Translations under genes and position numbers: made by a program
The notes under the pieces: model-generated
What the model saw: only the letters and a program-made list of their open reading frames with translations
Databases searched by the model: none
Told to the model about the DNA's origin: nothing
Part shown: one piece after another, positions 36,361 through 44,713 of the stretch
Layout of the letters: each line of letters starts with the position of its first letter
Position numbering within the stretch: position 1 is the stretch's first letter
Assembly: GCA_012516575.1 (NCBI GenBank)
Contig: JAAYWS010000125.1
Span: 16,933-80,932, forward strand
Length of the DNA: 64,000 bases
Source of the DNA: Actinomycetaceae bacterium
GTDB lineage: Bacteria; Actinomycetota; Actinomycetes; Actinomycetales; Actinomycetaceae
Direction of reading: 5' to 3'

Positions 36361-36867
36361 TTAACGCTCCTGCTCACGCCGCTGCGCCAACACGTGCCGT
36401 CCAGCCGCGATTTGATCCAATAAGCCTTCTAGCTCTTTAGCCAGCTCCACGAGAGTTTCATCGGAATACTTGTTGGCACCGAAAATAAGCTGGTCAGCCT
36501 GCTGTTTAGCTTCGTCAACAATCCGGGTCGCCTGCGATTTTGCCGCAATTGTGATTTGGTCTTGAGCCACCATACGCGAGGCCTGCTCACGTGCTTCAGC
36601 CACAATCGTTTCCGCATCGGCATGAGCTTGGCGCACAATTTCCTGCGCATCCGCATAAGCCTTATCGGACACTGCGCCTGCCTCGGCCAAGACCGAATCA
36701 GCCGCAACAATCTGATCAGGCACAATATCGCTTGCAGTTTGCAAAAGCGTAATTATTTCGGTGCGGTTCACCATCACCGATGCCGACATAGGCAAGGATT
36801 TTGCGTTCTGGACGATCTCCATCAATTCATCAAGGATCTCGAGGAGGGAATCACCGGTATCAGTCAT
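36361..36867 (-). CDS. Coiled-coil, DivIVA/ATPase-b-like protein
   Basis: 168 residues, no membrane helix. Residues 65-150 form a long heptad-rich coiled coil, with AHADAETIVAEAREQASRMVAQDQ as its center (seen as ADAETIVAEAREQASRMV). The sequence type matches the DivIVA-domain or ATP-synthase b-like proteins that sit between coaD and yceD in Actinobacteria. Function unknown; a role in envelope growth or ribosome maturation is possible. Its ATG overlaps the coaD stop by 4 bases. Confidence 0.7.
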   Translation of the reverse strand: MTDTGDSLLEILDELMEIVQNAKSLPMSASVMVNRTEIITLLQTASDIVPDQIVAADSVLAEAGAVSDKAYADAQEIVRQAHADAETIVAEAREQASRMVAQDQITIAAKSQATRIVDEAKQQADQLIFGANKYSDETLVELAKELEGLLDQIAAGRHVLAQRREQER

Positions 36868-37340
36868 GAGTTAACCTTCGCTTTCAATGCCTCGGCCACA
36901 TTTGCTGGGACGAGGTCGTCAATATTTCCGCCATAACGCGCAATTTCTTTTACGAACGACGATGCGACATGTGCGAGGGCCGGATCTCCCATCACAAATA
37001 TCGTTTCGATTCCGGACAAATGCCGGTTAAGTAATGCCATAGCCTGCTCATCATCATAGTCCGCCGGACCACGCAGACCTTTCACAATTGCGTTTGCTCC
37101 CTGTGCCCGCGCAAAATCCACGATTAACCCGTCGACTAATTCCACACGCACCCCGGCGATATCGGCAACAGCATCTTTTGCCAGCTGGACCCGTTCGTCG
37201 TCGTCAAAAAAATAGTTTTTAGTGGAGTTCCGGGCGACAGCAATAATTACTTCATCGAACATGTCGCGCGCACGGCGCACGATATCAACGTGGCCGAGCG
37301 TCATTGGATCATACGATCCCGGGCATACGGCAATAGTCAT
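36864..37340 (-). CDS. coaD: Phosphopantetheine adenylyltransferase
   Basis: 158 residues, normal length. Nucleotidyltransferase motif GSYDPMTLGHVDI at 8-20 (TxGH type) and ARNSTKNYFF near 36. Makes dephospho-CoA from 4'-phosphopantetheine and ATP. In the recG-rsmD-coaD operon, the rsmD-coaD pair being standard. Confidence 0.95.
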   Translation of the reverse strand: MTIAVCPGSYDPMTLGHVDIVRRARDMFDEVIIAVARNSTKNYFFDDDERVQLAKDAVADIAGVRVELVDGLIVDFARAQGANAIVKGLRGPADYDDEQAMALLNRHLSGIETIFVMGDPALAHVASSFVKEIARYGGNIDDLVPANVAEALKAKVNS

Positions 37341-37344
37341 AGCT

Positions 37345-37905
37345 TTAGTCTAGGTCTTTCGCGCGCACAATCGCGCTCCACACTCGGGTGTCACCCCAGG
37401 TGCGTTCATTATCAAGTTCTAATTCCGGCGGCCACGTGGGTTCTGGTTGCCGTTTTCCGCGTTCGACGACGACGAGACCATCCGATGTCAGATGCGGCGG
37501 AAGAGTTTCTAAGAGTCGTGTCAGCTGTTCTTCGGCAATGTCGTAAGGCGGATCGATAAACACGAGGTCGAAAGGACCGTCGTAATGCGTGGATAGATAA
37601 CTTTCCGCCTTGGAATTGACCACTGTTAAATACAGTCCCAGGCTACGCGCGTTCTGGGAAATAATCCGAGTCGCGCCTTGGGAAATATCAACTGCCACTG
37701 CCCTAGTAGCCCCGCGAGACAGCGCTTCTAATGCGAGCGCGCCCGAACCGGCATACAGGTCAAGCACAGCACAATCTTTGATATAGCCGCGGTTCTCTAA
37801 GCGTGCGAACAGTGCCTCGCGCACGCGCGAGGACGTGGGCCGGGTGCCAGTGTCCGGAACTTTAATATTCCGTCCGCGAGCGCTGCCCGCGACAATTCTG
37901 CTCAT
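37345..37905 (-). CDS. rsmD: 16S rRNA (guanine966-N2)-methyltransferase RsmD
   Basis: 186 residues. SAM-binding VLDLYAGSGALALEAL near 44 and catalytic DPPYD near 115. Methylates G966 in the 30S head. N-terminal RIVAGSARGRNIKVP is diagnostic. Starts 10 bases after recG and is followed by coaD. Confidence 0.93.
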   Translation of the reverse strand: MSRIVAGSARGRNIKVPDTGTRPTSSRVREALFARLENRGYIKDCAVLDLYAGSGALALEALSRGATRAVAVDISQGATRIISQNARSLGLYLTVVNSKAESYLSTHYDGPFDLVFIDPPYDIAEEQLTRLLETLPPHLTSDGLVVVERGKRQPEPTWPPELELDNERTWGDTRVWSAIVRAKDLD

Positions 37906-37915
37906 TGGTATCCTT

Positions 37916-40147
37916 CTATCCCTTTTCTAAGTATTCGGTGGACCGATTGTTGGCGGTCTCAATAGCGTGACGTAACTGCGGGCATGTCTCCAAGCCCGGG
38001 TCAACGGTAAATAGGTTGTGGACTGCTTGCCGTGCGGCAGTAATAATATCGCCGTCTTTCGTGACTTTGAGGAAGCGAAGCGAGGAGCTGGTTCCGGATT
38101 GCCGGGCTCCGAGCACATCACCTTCGGAGCGCAGTTCCACATCGCGTTCAGCAAGTTCGAATCCGTTGGTTGTGGATGCGAAAGCGGCGAGTCGTTCGCC
38201 GGCGAGGCTGTCGGGGTGGATGTGGGATACTGCTAGGCAAATACTTGGTTTATTACCACGCCCAATCCGACCGCGTAGCTGGTGAAGCTGTGCGAGCCCG
38301 AAACGATCCGCATCCAAAATAATCATCATGGTCGCTTCTGGTACGTCTACCCCGACTTCGATCACGGTTGTGGTGACCAACAATGGAGTATCTCCCGTGG
38401 TGAAGCTACTCATGGCATGGGTTTTAGATTCGGGCGGTAGCTGTCCGTGAAGAATACCGATAGTAATGCCGTTTAATGCCGGATGGTTGGCAAGCCAAGC
38501 GCTGACTTGTTCGACCGAGGCGAGTTCTCTAGGTTTTTCCGAAGGGATGGGCACGTCAAGCAGATCTTGCTCATCTGAATTCCCGGCGTCTTCTTCAGTT
38601 TCCGTTGCGCTAATACGCGGGCAGACCACATATACTCGCCCACCGGCGTCGATCTCTTCGCGGGCACGTTGCCACAACCGTTCCATCCAACGCTGGTTGG
38701 TGGCTGGAACAAGTGTGGTAGCGATTGGTTGGCGTCCGGCGGGGAGCTCGGTCAGTGTGGATACGTCGAGGTCGCCGAAAGACGTCATGGCAATCGTGCG
38801 CGGAATCGGAGTGGCGGTCATAACGAGCATGTGGGCGCCGTGTGCCAGACGGTCGCGCTGGTCGACTCCGAAACGATGCTGTTCATCGATAACAACAATG
38901 GCCCGGTTTGGGATCTCCGCTGCGTCTTGAAGTAGCGCATGAGTGCCAATAATAAGTCCGGGCTCGCCCGAAGCTATCTGTTGCAAGGCTTGGCGTTTGG
39001 CAGGTGCAGACAGCGAGCCGATCAGCAGGCTGATAGTAGTGGCATAGTCCGGAGCTCCGAGAGTGCCACCTTGGCCGAGCTCTCCCAGCATTGCTTGCAT
39101 AGTGGTTAAGTGTTGGTAGGCCAGCACTTCGGTAGGTGCAATAAGAACTGCTTGGTATCCAGCGTCGACAGCCTGAAGCATTGCGCGTAGTGCCACGATC
39201 GTTTTACCTGCGCCCACGTCGCCTTGTAGGAGGCGGCGCATTGGGCGGGATGTGGCTAATTCGGTGGCGATTTCTTCACCTACTGCGCGTTGTCCGGTGG
39301 TTAACGAAAATGGGATGCGGGCGTTGAATGCTTCGAGTATCCCTCCGGTGCGTGGTTGGCATTGTGGTGCTTGGTGCTGGCGGGCGTTAATCGTACGCTG
39401 TGCGAGTACCGCTTGGAGTACCAGTGCCTCTTCGTGTTTCATACGAATGCGTGCGCGCTGAAATTCTGCTGTGTTTTCCGGGTGATGCAGGGACGTAATC
39501 GCGGTGAACTTATCTGGTAGGTTGTGGAGTTCCCGGTATTTCTGCGGTATCGGATCAGGGATATCTGCTGGTGTAAGGGTAGCTAAAACGGTGTCAATAG
39601 CTCGGCTAATATGCCACGATGGTACTTTTTGCGCGGAATGGTAGATCGGAATGGGCCGAGCAATTTTCTCGGGGTCTACATCGGCTGGATCATCAAGTAG
39701 TTCGTATTCCGGGTGTGTGAGTTGAAGTCGGCCGCGGTAGGCAGAGATTGTGCCGGAAAAGGTGGCAACAGTGCCGATGTCTAGTTGGGATTGATGGTAT
39801 GCCAAGGGCCTGCGGGTCTTGCCAAAGAAGGTCAGATCAAGATCGTGTTCGCCGTCAGAAATCGAAATAGTGAGTAAAAAACCGCGCCGATTATTCATCG
39901 GGCGTAGCTGGCTATCCATAACCTGGGCCACGACTGTTACAGATTCGCCTTCCCGGATCCGGTCAAGCGGCATAAGTTGGCCGCGTTGGGCCAGTCGGAA
40001 CGGGACATGTAGTAGCAGATCGCGGACTGTGTGCAGGCCGAGTTTTGCAAGCGCAGTGGCGCTACGTTTACCAATCACGCGTTCGAGCGGACGGGTAATT
40101 GCTGATAACTCGTCGGAGGCTATTGCAGATTGAGGTGCTTGGTTCAT
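37916..40147 (-). CDS. recG: ATP-dependent DNA helicase RecG
   Basis: 743 residues. N-terminal wedge/OB domain (to about 190), then helicase motifs: Walker A GDVGAGKT near 310, DEQH box near 419 (VVIDEQHRFGVDQR), TATPIPRT motif near 450, and the C-terminal helicase lobe with QLRGRIGRG near 638. Remodels stalled replication forks. First gene of the long minus-strand operon; SD GGAGG. Slightly longer than E. coli RecG (693) because of insertions. Confidence 0.95.
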   Translation of the reverse strand: MNQAPQSAIASDELSAITRPLERVIGKRSATALAKLGLHTVRDLLLHVPFRLAQRGQLMPLDRIREGESVTVVAQVMDSQLRPMNNRRGFLLTISISDGEHDLDLTFFGKTRRPLAYHQSQLDIGTVATFSGTISAYRGRLQLTHPEYELLDDPADVDPEKIARPIPIYHSAQKVPSWHISRAIDTVLATLTPADIPDPIPQKYRELHNLPDKFTAITSLHHPENTAEFQRARIRMKHEEALVLQAVLAQRTINARQHQAPQCQPRTGGILEAFNARIPFSLTTGQRAVGEEIATELATSRPMRRLLQGDVGAGKTIVALRAMLQAVDAGYQAVLIAPTEVLAYQHLTTMQAMLGELGQGGTLGAPDYATTISLLIGSLSAPAKRQALQQIASGEPGLIIGTHALLQDAAEIPNRAIVVIDEQHRFGVDQRDRLAHGAHMLVMTATPIPRTIAMTSFGDLDVSTLTELPAGRQPIATTLVPATNQRWMERLWQRAREEIDAGGRVYVVCPRISATETEEDAGNSDEQDLLDVPIPSEKPRELASVEQVSAWLANHPALNGITIGILHGQLPPESKTHAMSSFTTGDTPLLVTTTVIEVGVDVPEATMMIILDADRFGLAQLHQLRGRIGRGNKPSICLAVSHIHPDSLAGERLAAFASTTNGFELAERDVELRSEGDVLGARQSGTSSSLRFLKVTKDGDIITAARQAVHNLFTVDPGLETCPQLRHAIETANNRSTEYLEKG

Positions 40148-40400
40148 TGCAATCCTCCGTTCTACACGCGTATACCTGTTACTTCATACCTTAGCGCTGT
40201 ACGTACTAAGTAGCCTGAAGTAGCCTGCTCCAAGTTGTGAGCTAAAGCGGTGAAACACCCAGCATTACGGGCTAAAGTGCGATATCCCACTGGGTCCCTC
40301 ACTGGAGAAACACCGCCTAGTCGGTTAAACTTTTTGAGTTGCCTAATTAGGGCGGAGGCTGGCAAGGCCTCATTGTTGATCGTTAATGAAGGAGATAACC

Positions 40401-40592
40401 GTGGCGTCTGTATGTGAAGTCTGCGGCAAGAAGCCGGGCTTCGGCAAGAGCGTCTCGCACTCCCATGTGCGCACCTCGCGTCGTTGGAACCCGAATATTC
40501 AGCGTGTTCGCGCCATCGTTAATGGCACGCCGAAGCGCGTCAACGTATGCACCTCGTGCATCAAGGCTGGCAAGGTCGAGCGTAACGCTTAA
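40401..40592 (+). CDS. rpmB: 50S ribosomal protein L28 (zinc-binding form)
   Basis: 63 residues from GTG at 40401, preceded by AAGGAG at 8 bases; an ATG 15 bases earlier overlaps that SD and is rejected. The sequence ASVCEVCGKKPGFGKSVSHSH is the L28 start. Two cysteine pairs CxxC (near 5-8 and 52-55) show the C+ zinc-binding paralogue. Divergent from recG across a 250-base spacer. Confidence 0.95.
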   Translation: MASVCEVCGKKPGFGKSVSHSHVRTSRRWNPNIQRVRAIVNGTPKRVNVCTSCIKAGKVERNA

Positions 40593-40659
40593 TTAGTAGT
40601 GCACGTAACAGTGCTTTGATTAAGTAGTAACGCACTCAATCAGCCGCTTCTTAAAGCTT

Positions 40660-40688
40660 AAAAACGTCCTCCCCCGGAGGGCGTTTTT
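40660..40688 (+). terminator. Terminator after rpmB
   Basis: AAAAACGTCCTCC / GGAGGGCGTTTTT (one wobble), loop of 3, followed by GTTTTC. Confidence 0.9.
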
Positions 40689-40920
40689 GTTTTCTCTTAT
40701 TATTGTTTCTGTTTTCTGTTTCGGCTGTTCCTTGCTTCGCCCCTTTGCATCTCGTTACGTCCCTATTTTCATGCTCTGGACGCCCGCCGCCCCGGAAAAG
40801 GCTGCACTAGCCCACGTCGGAGCCACCAGAACAAAATCTCCTGTGTGAAATGTCCGTATTCCTCTGCCAAAAGCCTGCGCCGACCCATCAAAATACGCTC
40901 TGCACCCATAAAACGAATTT

Positions 40921-40983
40921 GAAATTAGGGAAAATCGAACTATCCGCAGATAGTCTTCGGATAGTTCGATTTTCCCTAATTTC
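40921..40983. repeat. 63-bp palindromic repeat, copy A
   Basis: Perfect 26-bp arms (40921-40946 and 40958-40983; core GGGAAAATCGAACTATCCG) around the 11-base loop CAGATAGTCTT. A second copy lies at 56534-56596 with identical arms. Flanks TTT on the left and GGGAGC on the right match in both copies. No T-run, so not an ordinary terminator. It lies in the 651-base spacer 40593-41243, which holds no gene. Confidence 0.85.
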
Positions 40984-41114
40984 GGGAGCACAACCGGACC
41001 ATATTAGGCAGTTTCCGGAGCGATGTGAGCCTCATTCATGACGAAATCCGTCCGAGATTCCATCCACACCGGTTTTGCCGGGCTACTCTCGATTAGCTAG
41101 TGAGTATCCAACAA

Positions 41115-41178
41115 TAGCAAAGACCCTCGCACATATATCGCACCCTTTGAGGACACATACATTCGAAGGTCTTTGCTA
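41115..41178. repeat. Inverted repeat with a 42-base loop
   Basis: TAGCAAAGACC (41115-41125) and GGTCTTTGCTA (41168-41178) are perfect complements. It may be a small RNA structure or a remnant of a mobile element; no transposase is recognisable around it. Confidence 0.5.
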
Positions 41179-41243
41179 GTAGATCAACCATACGCCAACC
41201 GTCCGTACGCGAGCCCACGCACTAGCTCACGCACCGCATATTG

Positions 41244-41774
41244 TTAGTCCTTAGCGAATTCCACAAAAGCCTTAATCCAGCTAGCGAGGAACTCTGTAGC
41301 ACTCTCGGTCAGCTCTCCGGAAGCAAGCCCAGTATCAGAGGCATTGATGTAGCCTTCCGGCTGTCCCATTAGCTTCACGTTAAAGAACTGCAACATTCCA
41401 CGCAGGTGCTGCTGGGCAGGAGCCGTACCCAGACCGGAAGGTGAAGCGCCAATCGTTGCTACCGGCTTACCAGCGAGTGCCCATTGACCATATGGACGCG
41501 AGGTCCACTCGATCGCATTATGCAAAGCGGCCGAAATCGTGCGGTTGTGCTCGGGTGTAACAAGTAGAACCGCATCTGCCTCAGCAACGGTTTGCTTGAA
41601 TTTGGTGGCGACTTCTGGCCAGTTGCCGTCAAGATCACGATTGTAAAGTGGTAAATCCTTAATTTCTGCTTCCACAAATTCCACGCCTTCTGGGGCAAGC
41701 TCGATAAGAGCCTGGACTAGGCGGCGGTTGATGGACTCCTGTGCAAGTGAACCCACAAGATAGACGATTTTCAT
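41244..41774 (-). CDS. NADPH-dependent FMN reductase family protein
   Basis: 176 residues, flavodoxin-like fold. FMN-binding start GSLAQESINRRLV at 8-20, TPEHNRTISAALHNAIEW near 77-94 (the PEYNxxxPxxLKNAIDW motif, with the FMN phosphate/ring contacts), and GASPSGLGTAPAQQHLR near 113. Likely an NAD(P)H:quinone or azo-type FMN oxidoreductase; substrate unknown. Single gene, SD AAAGG. Confidence 0.88.
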   Translation of the reverse strand: MKIVYLVGSLAQESINRRLVQALIELAPEGVEFVEAEIKDLPLYNRDLDGNWPEVATKFKQTVAEADAVLLVTPEHNRTISAALHNAIEWTSRPYGQWALAGKPVATIGASPSGLGTAPAQQHLRGMLQFFNVKLMGQPEGYINASDTGLASGELTESATEFLASWIKAFVEFAKD

Positions 41775-41921
41775 TACAAAACCTTTCGCGTAACTGTACT
41801 CCGTGAAGACGAAGAAACTGGACCAAGCCTAACTACCGATTGTTTAATTTTCAATCGCTTGCGGGGTGGCATGCTGATAGCGTAATTTCGGGCATCAAAT
41901 AGAAATACCGGGGACAGCACA

Positions 41922-41950
41922 ACGGCGCCCGATGAGTTATCGGGCGCCGT
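41922..41950 (-). terminator. Hairpin after ddl
   Basis: ACGGCGCCCGAT / ATCGGGCGCCGT, 12 bp, loop of 5, just 3' of ddl on the minus strand. T-run weak. Confidence 0.7.
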
Positions 41951-41962
41951 ATAGCAAGCACC

Positions 41963-43081
41963 TTAGCGTAAGCCGGTTGGACGTTCGAGTGCCAGGCCGA
42001 TCAGTTCATCAAGCAGTTCGGAATAGCTCATTCCCGAGTTTTCCCACAACACCGGATACATTGAAAACGGCGTGAAGCCAGGGATCGTATTGATCTCAAT
42101 AATGTAGGTATCCCCTTCGTCGGTGAGGAAGAAATCTACTCGCGTCATCCCTTCACAACCGAAAGCATCAAAAGCAGCACACGCCTGGCTACGAATCTTT
42201 TCGGTAGCCTCAACGCTAATTTGCGCCGGGATAGACATGGTCAGCCCAGCCGTATCTAAATACTTGTGTTCAAAATCGTAGAAACCATCGTCGGGAACGT
42301 CGACGATTACTTCGCCAAGCACCGAAGCGCGTGGCGCGGAATCTCCGCGCCCACCAAGCACCGCACATTCGATTTCTCGCCCAGCAATCCCCTGCTCAAT
42401 AATCACTTTCGGATCGTGTTCTTGGGCTGCCGCGATAGCTGCCGGCACATCTGCAAGACATGCCACTCGGGTAATACCGAGGGAAGAACCAGCACGCGCG
42501 GGTTTGACGTATACCGGGAATGCAAGTTGCGCGACTTCAGCAAGTACCGCTTCGCGCTCATCGCGCCAACGCCGGGAAGTGGCGACCACATAAGGACCCA
42601 CCGGCAATCCTGCCGCTTCTAAGACCACTTTCATATAGTGCTTATCCATGCCAGCCGAAGATGCAAAAACGCCGCATCCCACATACGGCACGCCCGCCAT
42701 TTCCAGCAGGCCTTGGATCGTACCGTCTTCCCCAAAAGGCCCGTGCAGGAGGGGGAAAGCCACATCAATCTGTCCCAACTTTTCGAGCGCATCTGCAGTT
42801 GTCGTATTAAACCGGACAACGTCCTGGTCGCCTTGCCCAGCCGGAATAACAACCGTTTCGTCGGACGGCCCCACCTCCGGCAAGCCATGATCAAGATTTA
42901 AGGTACTCGGATCTTCTGCGCCCGGCACCCACGAGCCGTCCTTACGAATTGCTATTGGAAGCACTTCATAACGCTCCGGGTCTAGAGAGCTCATAACCGC
43001 GCCCGCCGTAACCATTGAAATTGAATGTTCGCCAGAAGCGCCGCCGTAAATAACGGCTACCCGTGTTTTAGTTTTTGCCAT
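41963..43081 (-). CDS. ddl: D-alanine--D-alanine ligase
   Basis: 372 residues. N-terminal VAVIYGGASGEHSISMVTA (seen from residue 8), middle HGPFGEDGTIQGLLEMAGVPYVG near 113, ATP-grasp Mg2+ residues in EINTIPGFTPFSMYP near 330. Makes the D-Ala-D-Ala dipeptide for peptidoglycan; no sign of D-Lac specificity was sought. Divergent from the wall-binding repeat proteins. Confidence 0.95.
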   Translation of the reverse strand: MAKTKTRVAVIYGGASGEHSISMVTAGAVMSSLDPERYEVLPIAIRKDGSWVPGAEDPSTLNLDHGLPEVGPSDETVVIPAGQGDQDVVRFNTTTADALEKLGQIDVAFPLLHGPFGEDGTIQGLLEMAGVPYVGCGVFASSAGMDKHYMKVVLEAAGLPVGPYVVATSRRWRDEREAVLAEVAQLAFPVYVKPARAGSSLGITRVACLADVPAAIAAAQEHDPKVIIEQGIAGREIECAVLGGRGDSAPRASVLGEVIVDVPDDGFYDFEHKYLDTAGLTMSIPAQISVEATEKIRSQACAAFDAFGCEGMTRVDFFLTDEGDTYIIEINTIPGFTPFSMYPVLWENSGMSYSELLDELIGLALERPTGLR

Positions 43082-43217
43082 AAGTCCATCTTAGCGCTGA
43101 CCAGCCTAACACCCACATAACAGCGCGTTTCGCCAAAACACCTAAGCTGACCATTACTTTCATCATTAGCACTCACTTTTAAGGCCTTTTATCAAAAAGC
43201 TACCCCATAAACCCTGT

Positions 43218-43231
43218 GTGACTTAGACTAC
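43218..43231 (+). promoter_or_regulatory. Shared promoter motif, first wall-binding protein
   Basis: GTGACTTAGACTAC lies 41 bases before the ATG at 43273; the same motif (GTGACCTAAACTAC) lies at the same distance before the paralogue at 44714. TAGACT/TAAACT would serve as a -10. Confidence 0.55.
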
Positions 43232-43272
43232 ATATGAGGCCGTTTGATAACACAGAGATAAAGGAGAGAAAG

Positions 43273-44526
43273 ATGAACGCCTTGCGATCACGCACGGTGG
43301 CGACTATTGCCGCCCTCGCATTAATGCTAGGACTGGGATTATCCACAATCCCAGCCGCTGCACAAGACGCCCCCAGTAACCCACCCTCTGAACCCTGCGA
43401 GAATACTTGGGTATACCTAGAAAATGGAGCATGGGGATACACCAACGACCAATGTCAACTGCTACTGAATAGATGGATAAAAGACGACGGCTTGTGGTAC
43501 TACCTGAACGAAAATGGCGAAATGATTGCCGACGGCTTTTCCGTAATCGACGGCACTCTCTATTACTTCCACAGCTCTGGCGTTATGGCGACCGGCTGGT
43601 TTACCATCTCAATATACGATAGCTGGGGTGTATACGACAGCTTCGATGTGTACGCCGAACCTAGTGGGGCCGTTCTCATGGACACCTCACGCACATACGG
43701 CGGCGTAACATATTACATGGGCAATCTAGAGACAGATTTTATGTACCCCTTCGTCTATGATACCGATCCAGCTCAAATCCCTCGCGAATCACCCAATGTC
43801 TACTTCGTAAAGAATCACAGCACGATCGCCACTGGCTGGTTCCAATATGACAACGAATGGTACTACGCAGATTCCGCAGGGAAGCTTGCCTATGACGGAT
43901 GGCGTTACATTAACGGCGCTTGGTACTACTTCCACGCCGACGGCACTATGGCATACAGCGAAATTATTTTTGGTGAAAAATTCTCTTGGGTTACGTCCAG
44001 CGGAGCTATGGCAACCGGCTGGGTGAAAGTATCAATCCTTGACTTAGTTAACAGCAAGTTCTCTCCCAGTTACGACAACCTCTGGATTTACGCCGATGCT
44101 AGCGGCTACCTCGTTCGGAATGATTGGAAGCTTATTAACGGCAAGTGGTACTACTTTAGCGATTTCTGGATGGTTCACAACGGACTTGCTCTTATGGGCG
44201 ACGACGTGTACCACTTTGGTAGCGACGGAGCCATGAGTACTGGCTGGGTCTACGCAACACATGAAGTCGATAGTGGCGGCGCGGGCAAAGACGGCACACC
44301 CCCACCTGAATATGAGGGTTGGTACTATGCCGACTCTTCCGGCGCCCTAGTAAGAAATGCATGGCGCTACTTGGGTGGCAAGTGGTACTATTTCGGACCG
44401 CACGCTCAGATGTATCGGAACACCCTCCAATACTTCGAATCTGAAACCGGCGGAAGCTTCTTCCGGTTCGACTCCTCGGGCGCAGCAAGCCCATTCAACT
44501 GGCATCAGCGCATCGCACTAGGATAA
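43273..44526 (+). CDS. Secreted wall/glucan-binding repeat protein, paralogue 1
   Basis: 417 residues from the ATG at 43273 (AAGGAGAG SD). Signal peptide with cleavage after IPAAA near 31; no LPxTG or membrane anchor. The mature protein is built almost wholly of aromatic choline/glucan-binding-like repeats (G-x-WYYxxxxGxMxxGW): for example NGAWYYFHADGTMA and GGKWYYFGPHAQM, arranged as three larger units each ending ATGW(F/V). An N-terminal Cys pair lies in EPCENTW and NDQCQLL. No catalytic domain is visible, so it is probably a surface adhesin or wall-associated protein. Tandem paralogue at 44714. Confidence 0.8.
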   Translation: MNALRSRTVATIAALALMLGLGLSTIPAAAQDAPSNPPSEPCENTWVYLENGAWGYTNDQCQLLLNRWIKDDGLWYYLNENGEMIADGFSVIDGTLYYFHSSGVMATGWFTISIYDSWGVYDSFDVYAEPSGAVLMDTSRTYGGVTYYMGNLETDFMYPFVYDTDPAQIPRESPNVYFVKNHSTIATGWFQYDNEWYYADSAGKLAYDGWRYINGAWYYFHADGTMAYSEIIFGEKFSWVTSSGAMATGWVKVSILDLVNSKFSPSYDNLWIYADASGYLVRNDWKLINGKWYYFSDFWMVHNGLALMGDDVYHFGSDGAMSTGWVYATHEVDSGGAGKDGTPPPEYEGWYYADSSGALVRNAWRYLGGKWYYFGPHAQMYRNTLQYFESETGGSFFRFDSSGAASPFNWHQRIALG

Positions 44527-44564
44527 GCAAATACGCTACGCGTTTAGCGTTGTACCAATGTAGC

Positions 44565-44600
44565 AAGTGGCGGTGAGGCACTCTAGTCTCACCGCCACTT
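44565..44600 (+). terminator. Terminator after paralogue 1
   Basis: AAGTGGCGGTGAG / CTCACCGCCACTT, 13 bp, followed by TATTTT. So each paralogue is a separate transcript. Confidence 0.88.
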
Positions 44601-44658
44601 TATTTTGGCAACCCCAAAACTCAGACAATTCGGAGCCGACGAAGCATCCCACCTCTTT

Positions 44659-44672
44659 GTGACCTAAACTAC
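44659..44672 (+). promoter_or_regulatory. Shared promoter motif, second wall-binding protein
   Basis: GTGACCTAAACTAC, 41 bases before the ATG at 44714, as for paralogue 1. Confidence 0.55.
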
Positions 44673-44713
44673 GCTTTAGGCACTTTGCTCACAGATAAGC
44701 ACAGGAGACACTC

